A stretch of 64,000 nucleotides of DNA from Epilithonimonas vandammei (GTDB lineage: Bacteria; Bacteroidota; Bacteroidia; Flavobacteriales; Weeksellaceae). Positions 34,471 through 43,779 of this stretch are shown here, piece after piece. Made by a program: the position numbers and the translations under genes. Every line of letters begins with the position of its first letter. Position 1 is the first letter of the stretch. Location: assembly GCF_003860525.1 (NCBI RefSeq), contig NZ_CP034161.1, positions 434,001 through 498,000 on the forward strand, given 5' to 3'. The notes under the pieces were generated by a model. It was not told where the DNA came from, made no database searches, and saw nothing but the letters and a program-made list of their open reading frames with translations.

Positions 34471-34630
34471 CGATTCTGATTTTAAATTTTCTAAGCAATA
34501 TTATCAAATTGTTTTCCAAAACAAGAAATTATCCCATAAAATTACAAATCTCTTTTGTTTAATCATCCGTATCGGCAAGAATAAAAATATCCTCGAAAAA
34601 CAAGATTAAAACTGCTGCTATATTTTTTCT

Positions 34631-34661
34631 TAAATTTGCAGGTCAGATAAAAAGATCTGAC
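34631..34661 (+). promoter_or_regulatory. pgi -7 element and leader hairpin
   Basis: TAAATTTG (34631-34638) fits the Bacteroidota -7 consensus TAnnTTTG. Just after it, GTCAGAT (34642-34648) and ATCTGAC (34655-34661) form a 7-bp hairpin in the leader. No good -33 TTTG was found. Confidence 0.4.
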
Positions 34662-34687
34662 TTCTTCTAATATAAATATCTAAAAGA

Positions 34688-36331
34688 ATGTTACCAAAAA
34701 TAAATCCGATACAAACCAAAGCATGGAAAGCCCTAGATCAGCACTTTGCAAACCACGATTTTGAGTTACGATCACTTTTCCAGTATAATCCAAACCGTTT
34801 CAATGAATTTTCGGTACAAACCGATTCCTATCTTTTTGATTTTTCAAAAAACCTCATCGATTCCAAAACTCTGGATCTACTTCTTGACCTTGCTGAAGAA
34901 GTTAAGCTTAAAGAAGCGATCGAAAAAATGTTTTCCGGCGATAAAATCAATGAAACTGAAGGAAGAGCTGTTCTGCATACTGCACTCAGAGATTTTTCCG
35001 ATAAACAAATTTTAGTTGACGGAGATAATGTAAAACCAGCCATAAAGAAAGTTTTGGATCATATGAAATCTTTTTCAGAATCCGTTATTTCTGGCGTTCA
35101 CAAAGGTTTTACAGGCAAGGAAATCGCAGATGTGGTCAATGTAGGAATCGGCGGTTCAGATCTTGGTCCGGTGATGGTCTGCTCTGCATTAAAACATTTT
35201 AAAACAAGGCTTAATGTTCATTTTGTATCTAACGTAGATGGCAATCATCTGGCCGAGGTTGTGAAGAACCTGAACCCCGAAACCACTTTGTTCATCATTG
35301 CTTCCAAAACATTTACCACACAGGAAACTATGACCAATGCCAACTCTGCAAAAAAATGGTTTTTGAAGTCTGGTGCTACAAATGAGGATGTCGCCAAACA
35401 TTTTGTGGCATTATCAACGAATATTGAAGCTGTAAAAAAATTCGGGATAGCAGAAACAAATATTTTTGAGTTCTGGGATTGGGTTGGTGGCCGTTATTCG
35501 CTATGGAGCGCAATCGGATTGAGTATTGTTCTATCTGTCGGCTATGAAAATTTTGAACAACTGCTTAGAGGTGCGTATGATACAGATACGCATTTCCAGA
35601 CCAAAGATTTTAGAGATAATATTCCTGTGTTGATGGGACTTTTAGGAATATGGTACAGAAACTTCTATGCAGCCGGAACCTATGCGATTTTGCCATACTC
35701 ACAATATCTTGACCGTTTTGCGGCCTATTTGCAGCAATGTGATATGGAAAGTAACGGAAAATCTGTGGACAGAAACGGCCAATTCGTGGAGTATGAAACC
35801 GGGCCAATCATCTGGGGAGAACCTGGAACTAACGGTCAGCACGCTTTTTATCAATTAATCCATCAAGGAACAGAGTTGATTCCTGCGGATTTCATTGCTT
35901 ATGCAAAATCTCCTAATGATGTAGGTGAGCATCAGGATATCCTTTTAGCAAACTATTTTGCGCAGACAGAAGCTTTAGCATTCGGGAAAACAGAAGATGA
36001 AGTTTTTGCAGAATTAAAATCATCTGGCAAAACGGAAGAAGAAATCGAAAAACTATTGAACTATAAAATATTTTCGGGAAATACGCCTACCAATTCTTTC
36101 TTATTTAAGGAATTGACGCCATTTTCATTAGGACAATTAATTGCTTTGTACGAGCATAAGATTTTTGTACAAGGTGTGATCTGGAATATCTTCAGTTTTG
36201 ACCAGTTTGGAGTTGAATTAGGAAAGGTCTTGGCAGGAAAAATCCTTCCAGAGCTGGAAGCCGATGGAAACATTGAAACCCACGATAGCTCTACAAACGG
36301 ATTGATTAATTATTATAAATCAAATCGATAA
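34688..36331 (+). CDS. pgi: Glucose-6-phosphate isomerase
   Basis: A 547-residue enzyme of the long bacterial/eukaryotic type. Two SIS domains are visible: the substrate-binding blocks [15 protein letters not shown] and [17 protein letters not shown], then [17 protein letters not shown] and [18 protein letters not shown] with the catalytic His/Glu region, and the final active-site Lys region near TNGLINYYK. It interconverts glucose-6-phosphate and fructose-6-phosphate. Confidence 0.95.
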   Translation: MLPKINPIQTKAWKALDQHFANHDFELRSLFQYNPNRFNEFSVQTDSYLFDFSKNLIDSKTLDLLLDLAEEVKLKEAIEKMFSGDKINETEGRAVLHTALRDFSDKQILVDGDNVKPAIKKVLDHMKSFSESVISGVHKGFTGKEIADVVNVGIGGSDLGPVMVCSALKHFKTRLNVHFVSNVDGNHLAEVVKNLNPETTLFIIASKTFTTQETMTNANSAKKWFLKSGATNEDVAKHFVALSTNIEAVKKFGIAETNIFEFWDWVGGRYSLWSAIGLSIVLSVGYENFEQLLRGAYDTDTHFQTKDFRDNIPVLMGLLGIWYRNFYAAGTYAILPYSQYLDRFAAYLQQCDMESNGKSVDRNGQFVEYETGPIIWGEPGTNGQHAFYQLIHQGTELIPADFIAYAKSPNDVGEHQDILLANYFAQTEALAFGKTEDEVFAELKSSGKTEEEIEKLLNYKIFSGNTPTNSFLFKELTPFSLGQLIALYEHKIFVQGVIWNIFSFDQFGVELGKVLAGKILPELEADGNIETHDSSTNGLINYYKSNR

Positions 36332-36406
36332 ATTATGAAAATGGCTTGTTGGGAAAGGAACATTTCATTTTTTTGAACATAAATCTAAAAGTAAAAAGAA
36401 AGAACA

Positions 36407-37291
36407 ATGGCAAAAATTCTAGATGGACTTAAAGTCTCAAAAGAAGTAAAAGCTGAAATCAAGCAAGAGGTAGAAAAAATATTGGCTAATAAAAGAAGAG
36501 CGCCACATTTGGTAGCGATTCTGGTAGGAAATAACGGCGCCAGTAAAGCCTATGTGAACAGCAAAGTAAAAGACTGCGAAGAGGTCGGTTTCTCCTCTAC
36601 ACTTATCAAATTTCCAAGTACAGTGTCGGAGGCCGAGCTGTTGGAAAAAATTGACGAGTTGAATAAATCAAAAGATGTAGATGGATTTATCGTCCAGCTG
36701 CCGTTGCCTAAACAGATTGATCAGGAAAAAATCATCATGGCAATAGACCCGCGAAAAGACGTCGATGGTTTTCATCCGGAAAATTTCGGAAAAATGGCAC
36801 TGGAGATGGATACTTTCTTGCCAGCAACGCCATTTGGAATATTGACATTATTGGAAAGATATAACATCGAAACCAAAGGTAAGAATTGTGTCATCATTGG
36901 CAGAAGCAGGATTGTTGGAAAACCAATGAGTATCCTGATGGGAAGAAAAGATTTCCCGGGAAACTCTACGGTGACGCTAACACACTCTTACACAGAACAT
37001 ATAGAAGATTATACAAAACAAGCCGATATCGTGATAACAGCACTGGGCGACCCGAATTTTCTGAAAGGAGAGATGATTAAGCAAGGAGCAGTGATTGTGG
37101 ATGTTGGCATCACAAGAGTAGATGATGATTCGGAAAAAGGATATCATCTCGCAGGTGATGTTGATTTTGACAGCTGCGCAGAAAAAGCAAGCTGGATCAC
37201 TCCGGTTCCTGGCGGAGTGGGTCCAATGACGCGCGCAATGCTGATGAAAAATACTATTATCGCTTATAAAACCTCGGTTTATAATGACTAA
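36407..37291 (+). CDS. folD: Bifunctional methylenetetrahydrofolate dehydrogenase/cyclohydrolase
   Basis: A 294-residue FolD with the N-terminal catalytic Lys region (YVNSKVKDCEEVGF, YxxxK), the block GFIVQLPLPKQI, and the NADP-binding motif VIIGRSRIVGKPMSILM. The C terminus has WITPVPGGVGPMTRAML. It converts 5,10-methylene- to 10-formyl-THF. The queE gene overlaps its end by 8 bp, so they are cotranscribed. Confidence 0.95.
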   Translation: MAKILDGLKVSKEVKAEIKQEVEKILANKRRAPHLVAILVGNNGASKAYVNSKVKDCEEVGFSSTLIKFPSTVSEAELLEKIDELNKSKDVDGFIVQLPLPKQIDQEKIIMAIDPRKDVDGFHPENFGKMALEMDTFLPATPFGILTLLERYNIETKGKNCVIIGRSRIVGKPMSILMGRKDFPGNSTVTLTHSYTEHIEDYTKQADIVITALGDPNFLKGEMIKQGAVIVDVGITRVDDDSEKGYHLAGDVDFDSCAEKASWITPVPGGVGPMTRAMLMKNTIIAYKTSVYND

Positions 37292-37916
37292 AGAACAAGA
37301 AGAATTACTATTAAAACAAGGTAAAATGCTCCCGGTGATGGAGCATTTTTACACTATTCAAGGGGAGGGATTTCACGCCGGGAAAGCGGCCTATTTCATC
37401 CGCTTGGGCGGCTGCGACGTAGGCTGTCACTGGTGCGACGTGAAGGAAAGCTGGGATCCAAAACTCCACCCATTGATGGATGCCACAGAGATAGCGGAAA
37501 CGGCAGCAAAACATTGTAAAACCATTGTTCTGACCGGTGGCGAACCACTAATGTGGAATCTGGAAATACTTACATCCCGGTTAAAAGAATTAGGTTGTAC
37601 CATTCATATCGAAACATCTGGCGCATATCCTATGAGCGGTCATCTGGACTGGATCACTCTCTCGCCGAAGAAAACAGGACTTCCATTGGAAGATATCTAT
37701 AAAGTTGCCAGTGAACTGAAAATGATTATTTTCAACAATAATGATTTCAAATTTGCTCAGGAGCAGCAGGCTAAAACGAATGATAACTGCGTACTGTATC
37801 TCCAAAGCGAATGGAGCAAACGCGATGTGATGTATCCTAAAATTACAGATTTTATTCTTGAAAATCCGGAATGGAGGTCTTCTATCCAAACGCATAAATA
37901 TCTAAATATTCCTTAA
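37284..37916 (+). CDS. queE: 7-carboxy-7-deazaguanine synthase
   Basis: A 210-residue radical SAM enzyme with the CxxxCxxC motif C-D-V-G-C-H-W-C (about residues 44-51), the substrate-side signature YTIQGEGFHAGKAAYFIRLGG before it, and the SAM-binding TGGEPLMW. It acts in queuosine synthesis, after QueD. The length fits the short Bacteroidota type. Confidence 0.92.
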   Translation: MTKEQEELLLKQGKMLPVMEHFYTIQGEGFHAGKAAYFIRLGGCDVGCHWCDVKESWDPKLHPLMDATEIAETAAKHCKTIVLTGGEPLMWNLEILTSRLKELGCTIHIETSGAYPMSGHLDWITLSPKKTGLPLEDIYKVASELKMIIFNNNDFKFAQEQQAKTNDNCVLYLQSEWSKRDVMYPKITDFILENPEWRSSIQTHKYLNIP

Positions 37917-37928
37917 ATTCGGAAGTTT

Positions 37929-39296
37929 ATGCAGCGACTAAGATATTCTAGATATTTCAAATCCTTCGTGATCCTACTAGATATGATTCTGGTAGCTTCA
38001 GTTTTCGTTTCATATTACCGAAGGAATTTTGAAATCAAATATGATTCGGAGTCTCTGGAGCAAAACATACTTTCTGTTTTATTATTATGTTTTTTCTGGC
38101 TTTTACTTAGCGCAAGGACAAGATTATATCACATTCCTAGAAATATTACCTATACCATATATCTGGAGAGAATCATTATCCATGTTTTTTTCTTTTTTAT
38201 TGGGGTGGTTCTGCTGGGAAAAGTCAGCAATAATGATTTCCTGAAAACGGAACGTTTCTATCTGGCGATTATCTTGGCATTAATTGTAATTCCTATAAAA
38301 ACACTGATATTTTTTCTTTTGAAATATATCCGGAGTATCGGGAAAAATCACAGGAATGTTATGTTTATCGCAGAAACGGCATCTACCAATGTTCTTCGAG
38401 ACATCATAAGCGAGAGAAAAGATTTCGGTTTCAGAATATATGATTACTCAGGAAATATTAATCTGGAGTATATTGCGAAATTTTGGAAAGACAATGGCAT
38501 ACATACCGTTTTTATCCCATCAGAACATACATTGGAAAAGAGTTTCGAAGAAGCGCTTTTTCATCAGGCAGAACTTAATAAAGTGAAAATTTCCTTGGTT
38601 CCGAATACTGTACAGAATGATTTCTTTGAGTTTGAATACAATTACATCGGAACTGCTCCGGTTCTTACACAAACAAAATATCCGTTAGATATTTTTACCA
38701 ATTTTGTTGTTAAAAGGCTTTTCGACATTGTTTTTTCTTTATTAGTGCTTATTTGTATCTGCAGCTGGCTATTTCCGATTATTATATTACTTATAAAATT
38801 GGATGGATCCAAAGGCTCTCCCTTTTTCATTCAGGAACGATATGGTTATCATGATAAGGTTTTCAAGTGCCTCAAATTCAGAACAATGAAAGTCAATATT
38901 CTGTCATCTAAAAAAACGACCGATCAAAATGATCCAAGAATTACCGAGATTGGCAAATTTCTTAGAAAAACAAGTCTAGATGAGATGCCACAATTTATCA
39001 ATGTTTTATTAGGAAATATGTCTGTTGTTGGGCCTCGGCCACATATGCTTTTGGTGGATGATTTTTACAAGCCGAAGATCAGCAGATACAGTTTGAGAAG
39101 TATGGTAAAACCAGGTATTACCGGCCTTGCGCAGGTAAGCGGACTACGGGGCGACGCAGGTGATATGAACATCGGGATGAAAAAAAGAATACTTGCAGAT
39201 TCTTTTTATGTCCGTAATTGGAGTTTTAGTATGGATATTGTAATCATCTTCAAAACCATTTTTCTGATAATTATCGGCGATAAAAAAGCGCATTGA
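37929..39296 (+). CDS. Polyprenyl glycosylphosphotransferase (sugar transferase)
   Basis: A 455-residue membrane protein. Four N-terminal transmembrane segments (about 12-115) and a CoA-binding-like domain lead to a further transmembrane helix near 275. The catalytic Bac_transf domain contains FKCLKFRTMK, RITEIGKFLRKTSLDEMPQF, VVGPRPHM and KPGITGLAQVSG. It transfers a sugar-1-phosphate to undecaprenyl phosphate to begin surface glycan synthesis. Closest in build to WcaJ-like enzymes; the sugar is unknown. Confidence 0.88.
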   Translation: MQRLRYSRYFKSFVILLDMILVASVFVSYYRRNFEIKYDSESLEQNILSVLLLCFFWLLLSARTRLYHIPRNITYTIYLERIIIHVFFFFIGVVLLGKVSNNDFLKTERFYLAIILALIVIPIKTLIFFLLKYIRSIGKNHRNVMFIAETASTNVLRDIISERKDFGFRIYDYSGNINLEYIAKFWKDNGIHTVFIPSEHTLEKSFEEALFHQAELNKVKISLVPNTVQNDFFEFEYNYIGTAPVLTQTKYPLDIFTNFVVKRLFDIVFSLLVLICICSWLFPIIILLIKLDGSKGSPFFIQERYGYHDKVFKCLKFRTMKVNILSSKKTTDQNDPRITEIGKFLRKTSLDEMPQFINVLLGNMSVVGPRPHMLLVDDFYKPKISRYSLRSMVKPGITGLAQVSGLRGDAGDMNIGMKKRILADSFYVRNWSFSMDIVIIFKTIFLIIIGDKKAH

Positions 39297-39325
39297 TTGT
39301 TAGAAAAAAAACCTAATTTAGCTTT

Positions 39326-40078
39326 ATGTTAAAACGACTATTTGAATCCGTAGGAGAATATTTTCTATTGTTGGGAAAAGTCCTAACCAAGCCTCAGAAA
39401 AGAAATGTATATCTCAAGCTGCTGGTAAGAGAATTTTATGACCTCGGCGTCAATTCCTTTGGATTGGTATTATTTACATCTTTTTTCGTAGGGGCGGTTG
39501 TTGCTATACAGATGTTTAATAACTTCAGCGCATCATCTTTTCCTATCCCTAACAGTTTTATTGGTTACGCAACCAAAGTGGTGTTGATTTTGGAGTTCTC
39601 ACCTACCATTATTTCTGTGATACTTGCCGGAAAAGTTGGTTCCTACATCGCTTCGAGCATTGGGACAATGAGGGTTACAGAGCAGATCGATGCTTTAGAC
39701 ATTATGGGCGTCAATTCTCCCAATTTTCTTATTTTGCCAAAAATTATAGCCAGTGTGATATTTAATCCACTGCTCATTGCAATCAGTATTGCAGTAGGAA
39801 TCTGGGGCGGATATATTGCCGGAATCGCAACTGGAAATTGGACAAAAGCAGATTATATAACAGGTATCCAGATGTATATGCCATCTTATTTTATCTGGTA
39901 CGCTTTTCTGAAAACAGCTGCATTTGCATTTCTAATAGCTACAATTCCTGCTTATTTCGGTTATAATGTAAAGGGCGGATCTTTGGAAGTTGGACGTGCC
40001 AGCACACAAGCTGTAGTATGGACTATGGTTTCTGTAATTATAATGGATCTATTACTAACCCAAATGTTGTTAAGCTGA
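39326..40078 (+). CDS. MlaE-family ABC transporter permease
   Basis: A 250-residue inner-membrane protein with five to six hydrophobic helices and the permease signature EFSPTIISVILAGKVGSYIASSIGTMRVTEQIDALDIMGVNSP. It forms the channel part of a Mla-type lipid transport system that shuttles phospholipids between membranes. The ATPase gene starts inside its stop codon (ATGA-type overlap). Confidence 0.9.
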   Translation: MLKRLFESVGEYFLLLGKVLTKPQKRNVYLKLLVREFYDLGVNSFGLVLFTSFFVGAVVAIQMFNNFSASSFPIPNSFIGYATKVVLILEFSPTIISVILAGKVGSYIASSIGTMRVTEQIDALDIMGVNSPNFLILPKIIASVIFNPLLIAISIAVGIWGGYIAGIATGNWTKADYITGIQMYMPSYFIWYAFLKTAAFAFLIATIPAYFGYNVKGGSLEVGRASTQAVVWTMVSVIIMDLLLTQMLLS

Positions 40079-40887
40079 TGATAGAAGTTAAAGATTTAAG
40101 AAAAAGTTTTGATGGGGTAGAAGTTCTGAAAGGTATTTCCACAACATTTGATACCGGCAAAGTAAACTTGGTAATCGGGCAAAGCGGATCCGGAAAAACA
40201 GTATTTCTCAAGTGCCTGCTGAATGTTTTCGAGCCATCCAGCGGAGGCATTCTCTTTGATGGAAGAGATATTGTACAGATGTCCCGAGATGACAAACAGG
40301 CCTTGCGCGCAGAGATTGGAACCGTTTTTCAGGGAAGTGCGCTTTTCGATTCCATGACTGTTGAAGAAAACATCAGTTTCCCTCTAGATATGTTTACCAA
40401 TCTTACTTACCGAGAAAAGAAACGAAAAGTTTTGGAAGTAATAGGTCGTGTCAATCTTCAGAATGCGAATAAAAAATTCCCTTCAGAAATCTCCGGGGGA
40501 ATGCAGAAAAGGGTTGCCATAGCAAGAGCTATTGTTAATAATCCAAAGTATCTGTTCTGCGATGAACCTAATTCGGGCTTAGATCCTTACACATCTAATG
40601 TAATTGATGATCTTTTGCTGGAAATCACCAAAGAATATAACACCACTACTATTATCAACACTCACGATATGAATTCCGTGATGACGATTGGGGAAAAGAT
40701 TCTCTATCTGCGATTGGGCATAAAAGAATGGGAAGGCAATAAAGATATATTAGCAACAGCAAAAAATAAGAACCTTTTGGATTTTGTTTACTCTTCAGAG
40801 CTATTTAAGCAATTGAGAGAATTTATGCTTGAGAATGACCAGACAAGTCTCACGCATAATAACAACACCGAAAAAAAGGAAAAATAA
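40078..40887 (+). CDS. MlaF-family ABC transporter ATPase
   Basis: A 269-residue ABC ATPase with Walker A GQSGSGKT (about residues 34-41), Q-loop near GTVFQGSALFD, signature SGGMQKRVAIARAI, Walker B YLFCDEPNSGLD, and the H-loop NTHDMNSV. Coupled to the MlaE-like permease. A periplasmic MlaD-like partner is not in the window. The start is ATG 40078; upstream frame codons lie inside the permease gene. Confidence 0.9.
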   Translation: MIEVKDLRKSFDGVEVLKGISTTFDTGKVNLVIGQSGSGKTVFLKCLLNVFEPSSGGILFDGRDIVQMSRDDKQALRAEIGTVFQGSALFDSMTVEENISFPLDMFTNLTYREKKRKVLEVIGRVNLQNANKKFPSEISGGMQKRVAIARAIVNNPKYLFCDEPNSGLDPYTSNVIDDLLLEITKEYNTTTIINTHDMNSVMTIGEKILYLRLGIKEWEGNKDILATAKNKNLLDFVYSSELFKQLREFMLENDQTSLTHNNNTEKKEK

Positions 40888-40919
40888 ATTCACTAATTTT
40901 AAATTAAAATCAATTGAAA

Positions 40920-41558
40920 ATGAATAAAAAACTGATCAGTGCAATGACCTTATTCCTAGGAATGATGGCTTATTCACAAGTTACGGTAGGATTGAGAACC
41001 AATGCTTTAATAAACACTTCATCTGCAAGCTGGGAAAATTTTAAAGGCGCTGTTAATACTGCTGTTGATTCAAAAGGTGATAATGCAACAGGATTCAATG
41101 TTGGATTGGCTTTTAAAGTAGATTTACCTGCAAGTGGGTGGTTTGTAATGCCAGAAGTATATTACACATCTTTCAAAAATACGGTAGAAACTACTGGCGA
41201 TGTAGAACTAGAAGCCAAAAGCAATAGAATTGATGTTCCTGTTTTAGTTGGACATAACTTTTTACTTGGAAAATTAGCTGCTTTTGTAGGACCAGTTGCT
41301 TCATATAATTTATCAAAAGACAATACTTTTGGAGACTTCAAGGAAAATGGAACTAAAGAATTTACTGTAGGATACCAATTTGGAGCGCAAGCAACGTTAT
41401 CTAAATTTGTTGTCAATGCAAGATATGAAGGAGCTTTTTCTAAAGATTCTCGAAAATTCATTAACGCAGGTGCTGGAGTTGCAGGAAGCGAGACAGAAAT
41501 CAGATATGATAATAGACCTAGTATGTTTATCCTCGGTATCGGTTATAATTTCAAATAA
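40920..41558 (+). CDS. Outer membrane beta-barrel protein
   Basis: A 212-residue protein with a signal peptide (cut after AYSQ) and alternating aromatic strands typical of an eight-stranded barrel (FNVGLAFKVDLPASGWFVMPEVYY, FLLGKLAAFVGPVASYNL). It ends in the aromatic-rich GIGYNFK. Similar proteins are annotated as porin-family or outer membrane beta-barrel proteins. It begins 33 bp after the ATPase gene and may share its transcript. A strong terminator follows. Confidence 0.8.
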   Translation: MNKKLISAMTLFLGMMAYSQVTVGLRTNALINTSSASWENFKGAVNTAVDSKGDNATGFNVGLAFKVDLPASGWFVMPEVYYTSFKNTVETTGDVELEAKSNRIDVPVLVGHNFLLGKLAAFVGPVASYNLSKDNTFGDFKENGTKEFTVGYQFGAQATLSKFVVNARYEGAFSKDSRKFINAGAGVAGSETEIRYDNRPSMFILGIGYNFK

Positions 41559-41577
41559 TTGCAACTCAGAAAATATG

Positions 41578-41610
41578 AGAAGGCTGGAAATCACTTTCCA
41601 GCCTTCTTCA
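41578..41610 (+). terminator. Terminator after the beta-barrel gene
   Basis: AGAAGGCTGGAAA (41578-41590) pairs perfectly with TTTCCAGCCTTCT (41595-41607); loop TCAC. Confidence 0.85.
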
Positions 41611-41719
41611 TATATAGACCTTAAAAATTCACAAAAATTACATTCTTTTAAGAAATCATTTTTGTAATACGAAAATATGCGCTTTTATTCAACAATTGTT
41701 TAACATAATAAACAAAAAA

Positions 41720-41751
41720 TTGAACAATATTAACATGTTTTTTTATTTTTG
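41720..41751 (+). promoter_or_regulatory. Bacteroidota-type promoter of the AraC regulator gene
   Basis: TTG at 41720-41722, a 21-bp spacer, and TATTTTTG at 41744-41751 match the -33/-7 pattern (TTTG...TAnnTTTG). The transcript would start about 15 bp before the ATG at 41774. Confidence 0.6.
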
Positions 41752-41773
41752 TTTTAAAAGAACATTAACTTGA

Positions 41774-42619
41774 ATGAAGGTTATACTCGAACATATTTCA
41801 CCAGACGAAAACAGTTCATTTCGTGTGCTGCATATCAAAGAAGTTCCCATTTCTGAACTCAACTGGCAATATCATTATCATTCTGAGATTGAGATTGTTT
41901 GCGTTTTGCATGGAAAAGGAACTAGACACGTAGGCTATCATAAAAGTCATTTTGAAGACGGGGCATTGGCTCTAATAGGATCTAATATTCCGCATTCTGG
42001 TTTTGGGCTCAATGCTACAGATCCGCACGAAGAAATCGTAATACAATTCAAGGAAGACATCCTTTCCCTACCAGAAGGAGAACCGGATTCTAATGCTGTG
42101 AGAAAGCTGTTGGAAATCTCAAGGTACGGTGTGCTTTTTTCCTCACAAGTAAAAAAACAACTCATTCCAAAACTTGAATTGATCGCTAAATCTGCGGGCT
42201 ATAAAAGGTATTTACTCCTGTTAGAAATCCTTTTTGAACTATCAAAAACGGAAGATTTTGAATTAATGAATACCGAAGTGATGCCTTACACTATTGTATC
42301 TAGAAATAGAAATCGTTTGGAAGCTGTATTTACATACGTAGAAAACGGTTACCAGAACGAAATTGATATTATGCAGGCCGCACATCTTGCTAATCTCACG
42401 AAACCCGCATTTTGTAATTTTTTCAAAAAAGCCACATCGCTCACCTTTGTAGAGTTTGTTAATAGATACAGAATAGACAAAGCTTGCATATTGCTTTCTC
42501 AAGAAAAAAGCATAGCAGAAAGCTGCTATGCTACAGGTTTTAATAATATTACTTATTTCAATAAGATTTTCAAAAAATATACAAACACTACGCCTGGACA
42601 ATTTATAAAAAACTTATAG
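41774..42619 (+). CDS. AraC-family transcriptional regulator
   Basis: A 281-residue protein. The N-terminal cupin domain (about 1-110) has HYHSEIEIVCVLHGKGTRHVG and GALALIGSNIPHSG. The C-terminal DNA-binding region (about 180-281) has two helix-turn-helix motifs, with the AraC signature FCNFFKKATSLTFVEFVNRYRIDKACILL and the final GFNNITYFNKIFKKYTNTTPGQF. It likely responds to a sugar or related small molecule; targets unknown. Confidence 0.88.
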   Translation: MKVILEHISPDENSSFRVLHIKEVPISELNWQYHYHSEIEIVCVLHGKGTRHVGYHKSHFEDGALALIGSNIPHSGFGLNATDPHEEIVIQFKEDILSLPEGEPDSNAVRKLLEISRYGVLFSSQVKKQLIPKLELIAKSAGYKRYLLLLEILFELSKTEDFELMNTEVMPYTIVSRNRNRLEAVFTYVENGYQNEIDIMQAAHLANLTKPAFCNFFKKATSLTFVEFVNRYRIDKACILLSQEKSIAESCYATGFNNITYFNKIFKKYTNTTPGQFIKNL

Positions 42620-42636
42620 CCTTTTTAATAAGTTTT
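42609..42636. terminator. Bidirectional terminator embedded in two gene ends
   Basis: AAAACTTAT (42609-42617) pairs with ATAAGTTTT (42628-42636), loop of 10 nt. The hairpin contains the TAG stop of the AraC gene (42617-42619) and the stop of the opposite gene (42625-42627), so one short sequence ends two transcripts and two reading frames. Confidence 0.75.
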
Positions 42637-42894
42637 GGTAATATTGGTTTGCACTTTCTCTTTTTCAAGTTCAGCTTTCTCCTTCTGAAGTTGCTTTAAT
42701 TCGCGTCTGATCTGTGCGTCTTTTACAGCACTGCCTTTGCTAATATATCCTACTAATCCACCTATAATAAGACCGATTCCAATCCCACAAAGTGATCCAT
42801 AAACCACACGGAGATCTACCGCCATATCATTCAGGTAAAAAAGAAGACCTCCCAAACCGAATAAAATAATGCCTATAATTATTAAACTTTTCAT
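42625..42894 (-). CDS. Small membrane protein with coiled-coil tail
   Basis: An 89-residue protein with two transmembrane helices (about 4-22 and 32-52, the latter GSLCGIGIGLIIGGLVGYI) and a charged helical C terminus (DAQIRRELKQLQKEKAELEKEK). It resembles small inner membrane proteins of unknown function. Probably cytoplasm-facing tail. It follows the M48 protease gene by 32 bp and may be cotranscribed. Confidence 0.7.
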   Translation of the reverse strand: MKSLIIIGIILFGLGGLLFYLNDMAVDLRVVYGSLCGIGIGLIIGGLVGYISKGSAVKDAQIRRELKQLQKEKAELEKEKVQTNITKTY

Positions 42895-42926
42895 AATTGT
42901 GTTTTTATTTTAATTAAGAAAAAAGC

Positions 42927-43733
42927 TTAAAGTTTACCGCCTGCCGCTTTGTAATATTGCAAAGCTTTTGGCATATCGGCATTCAAATCAGCAATTCTAT
43001 TAGCAGGACTAGGGTGGGTAGATAAAAATTCTGGTTGCCTAGTACCTTTAGAAGAAGCTTCCATTCTCTGCCAGAAAGAAACTGCAGTTCTAGGATCATA
43101 ACCGGCCATAGCCATTATCTGAAGCCCCATTTCATCTGCTTCAGACTCTTGTTTTCGTCCGTAAGCTAGAAGACCTACTTGCGCTCCAATTGGATACACT
43201 TTTTCGAAAACACCAGCCCATTGACTGTTAGATATTGTCCCTCCAAGAAGGCTGCCACCATATTGAGCTAACATGGCTTGAGAAATTCTCTCGTTTCCAT
43301 GACCAGCTAACGCGTGGGAAACTTCATGTCCCATCACTACTGCCACACCATTATCATCTTTACAGACAGGCATTATCCCGGTATAAAATGCAACTTTACC
43401 GCCAGGCATACACCAAGCATTCAACTGAGAATCTTGAATTAAATTAAATTCCCAATTGTAACCTGATAGTGCAGATTCGCGACCTATACTTTTATAATAT
43501 GAGTAAGCCGCGTTTTTAATTCTGGCACCCACATTTTTAATCCGGTTTGCGTCTGCAGTTCCTGTAATTACTTTCGCCTTAGATAAAGTTGTTCTGTATT
43601 CTGATGCTGCTGCAGTAGCAATCTCGGAATCATTGGCGATCTGGATAGAAGATCTGCCGGTTATCGGGTTGGTAACACAGGCTACAAGCCCTAATGCTCC
43701 CAAAACATAAGAAGAAATTTTAAAGATTTTCAT
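42927..43733 (-). CDS. M48-family metalloprotease, lipoprotein
   Basis: A 268-residue lipoprotein (lipobox LVACVTN). The zinc-protease motif HEVSHALAGH (HExxH) at about residues 128-137, the further ligand in ESEADEMGLQIMAMAGYDPR, and STHPSPANRI match M48 peptidases such as LoiP/YcaL, which act in the periplasm on outer membrane proteins. Residues 25-105 form the helical N-terminal part. Likely an envelope quality-control protease. Confidence 0.9.
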   Translation of the reverse strand: MKIFKISSYVLGALGLVACVTNPITGRSSIQIANDSEIATAAASEYRTTLSKAKVITGTADANRIKNVGARIKNAAYSYYKSIGRESALSGYNWEFNLIQDSQLNAWCMPGGKVAFYTGIMPVCKDDNGVAVVMGHEVSHALAGHGNERISQAMLAQYGGSLLGGTISNSQWAGVFEKVYPIGAQVGLLAYGRKQESEADEMGLQIMAMAGYDPRTAVSFWQRMEASSKGTRQPEFLSTHPSPANRIADLNADMPKALQYYKAAGGKL

Positions 43734-43779
43734 CGTTTATTCTAAATTTAATTGTGTTTTACAACTTTTATTCCAAAAA

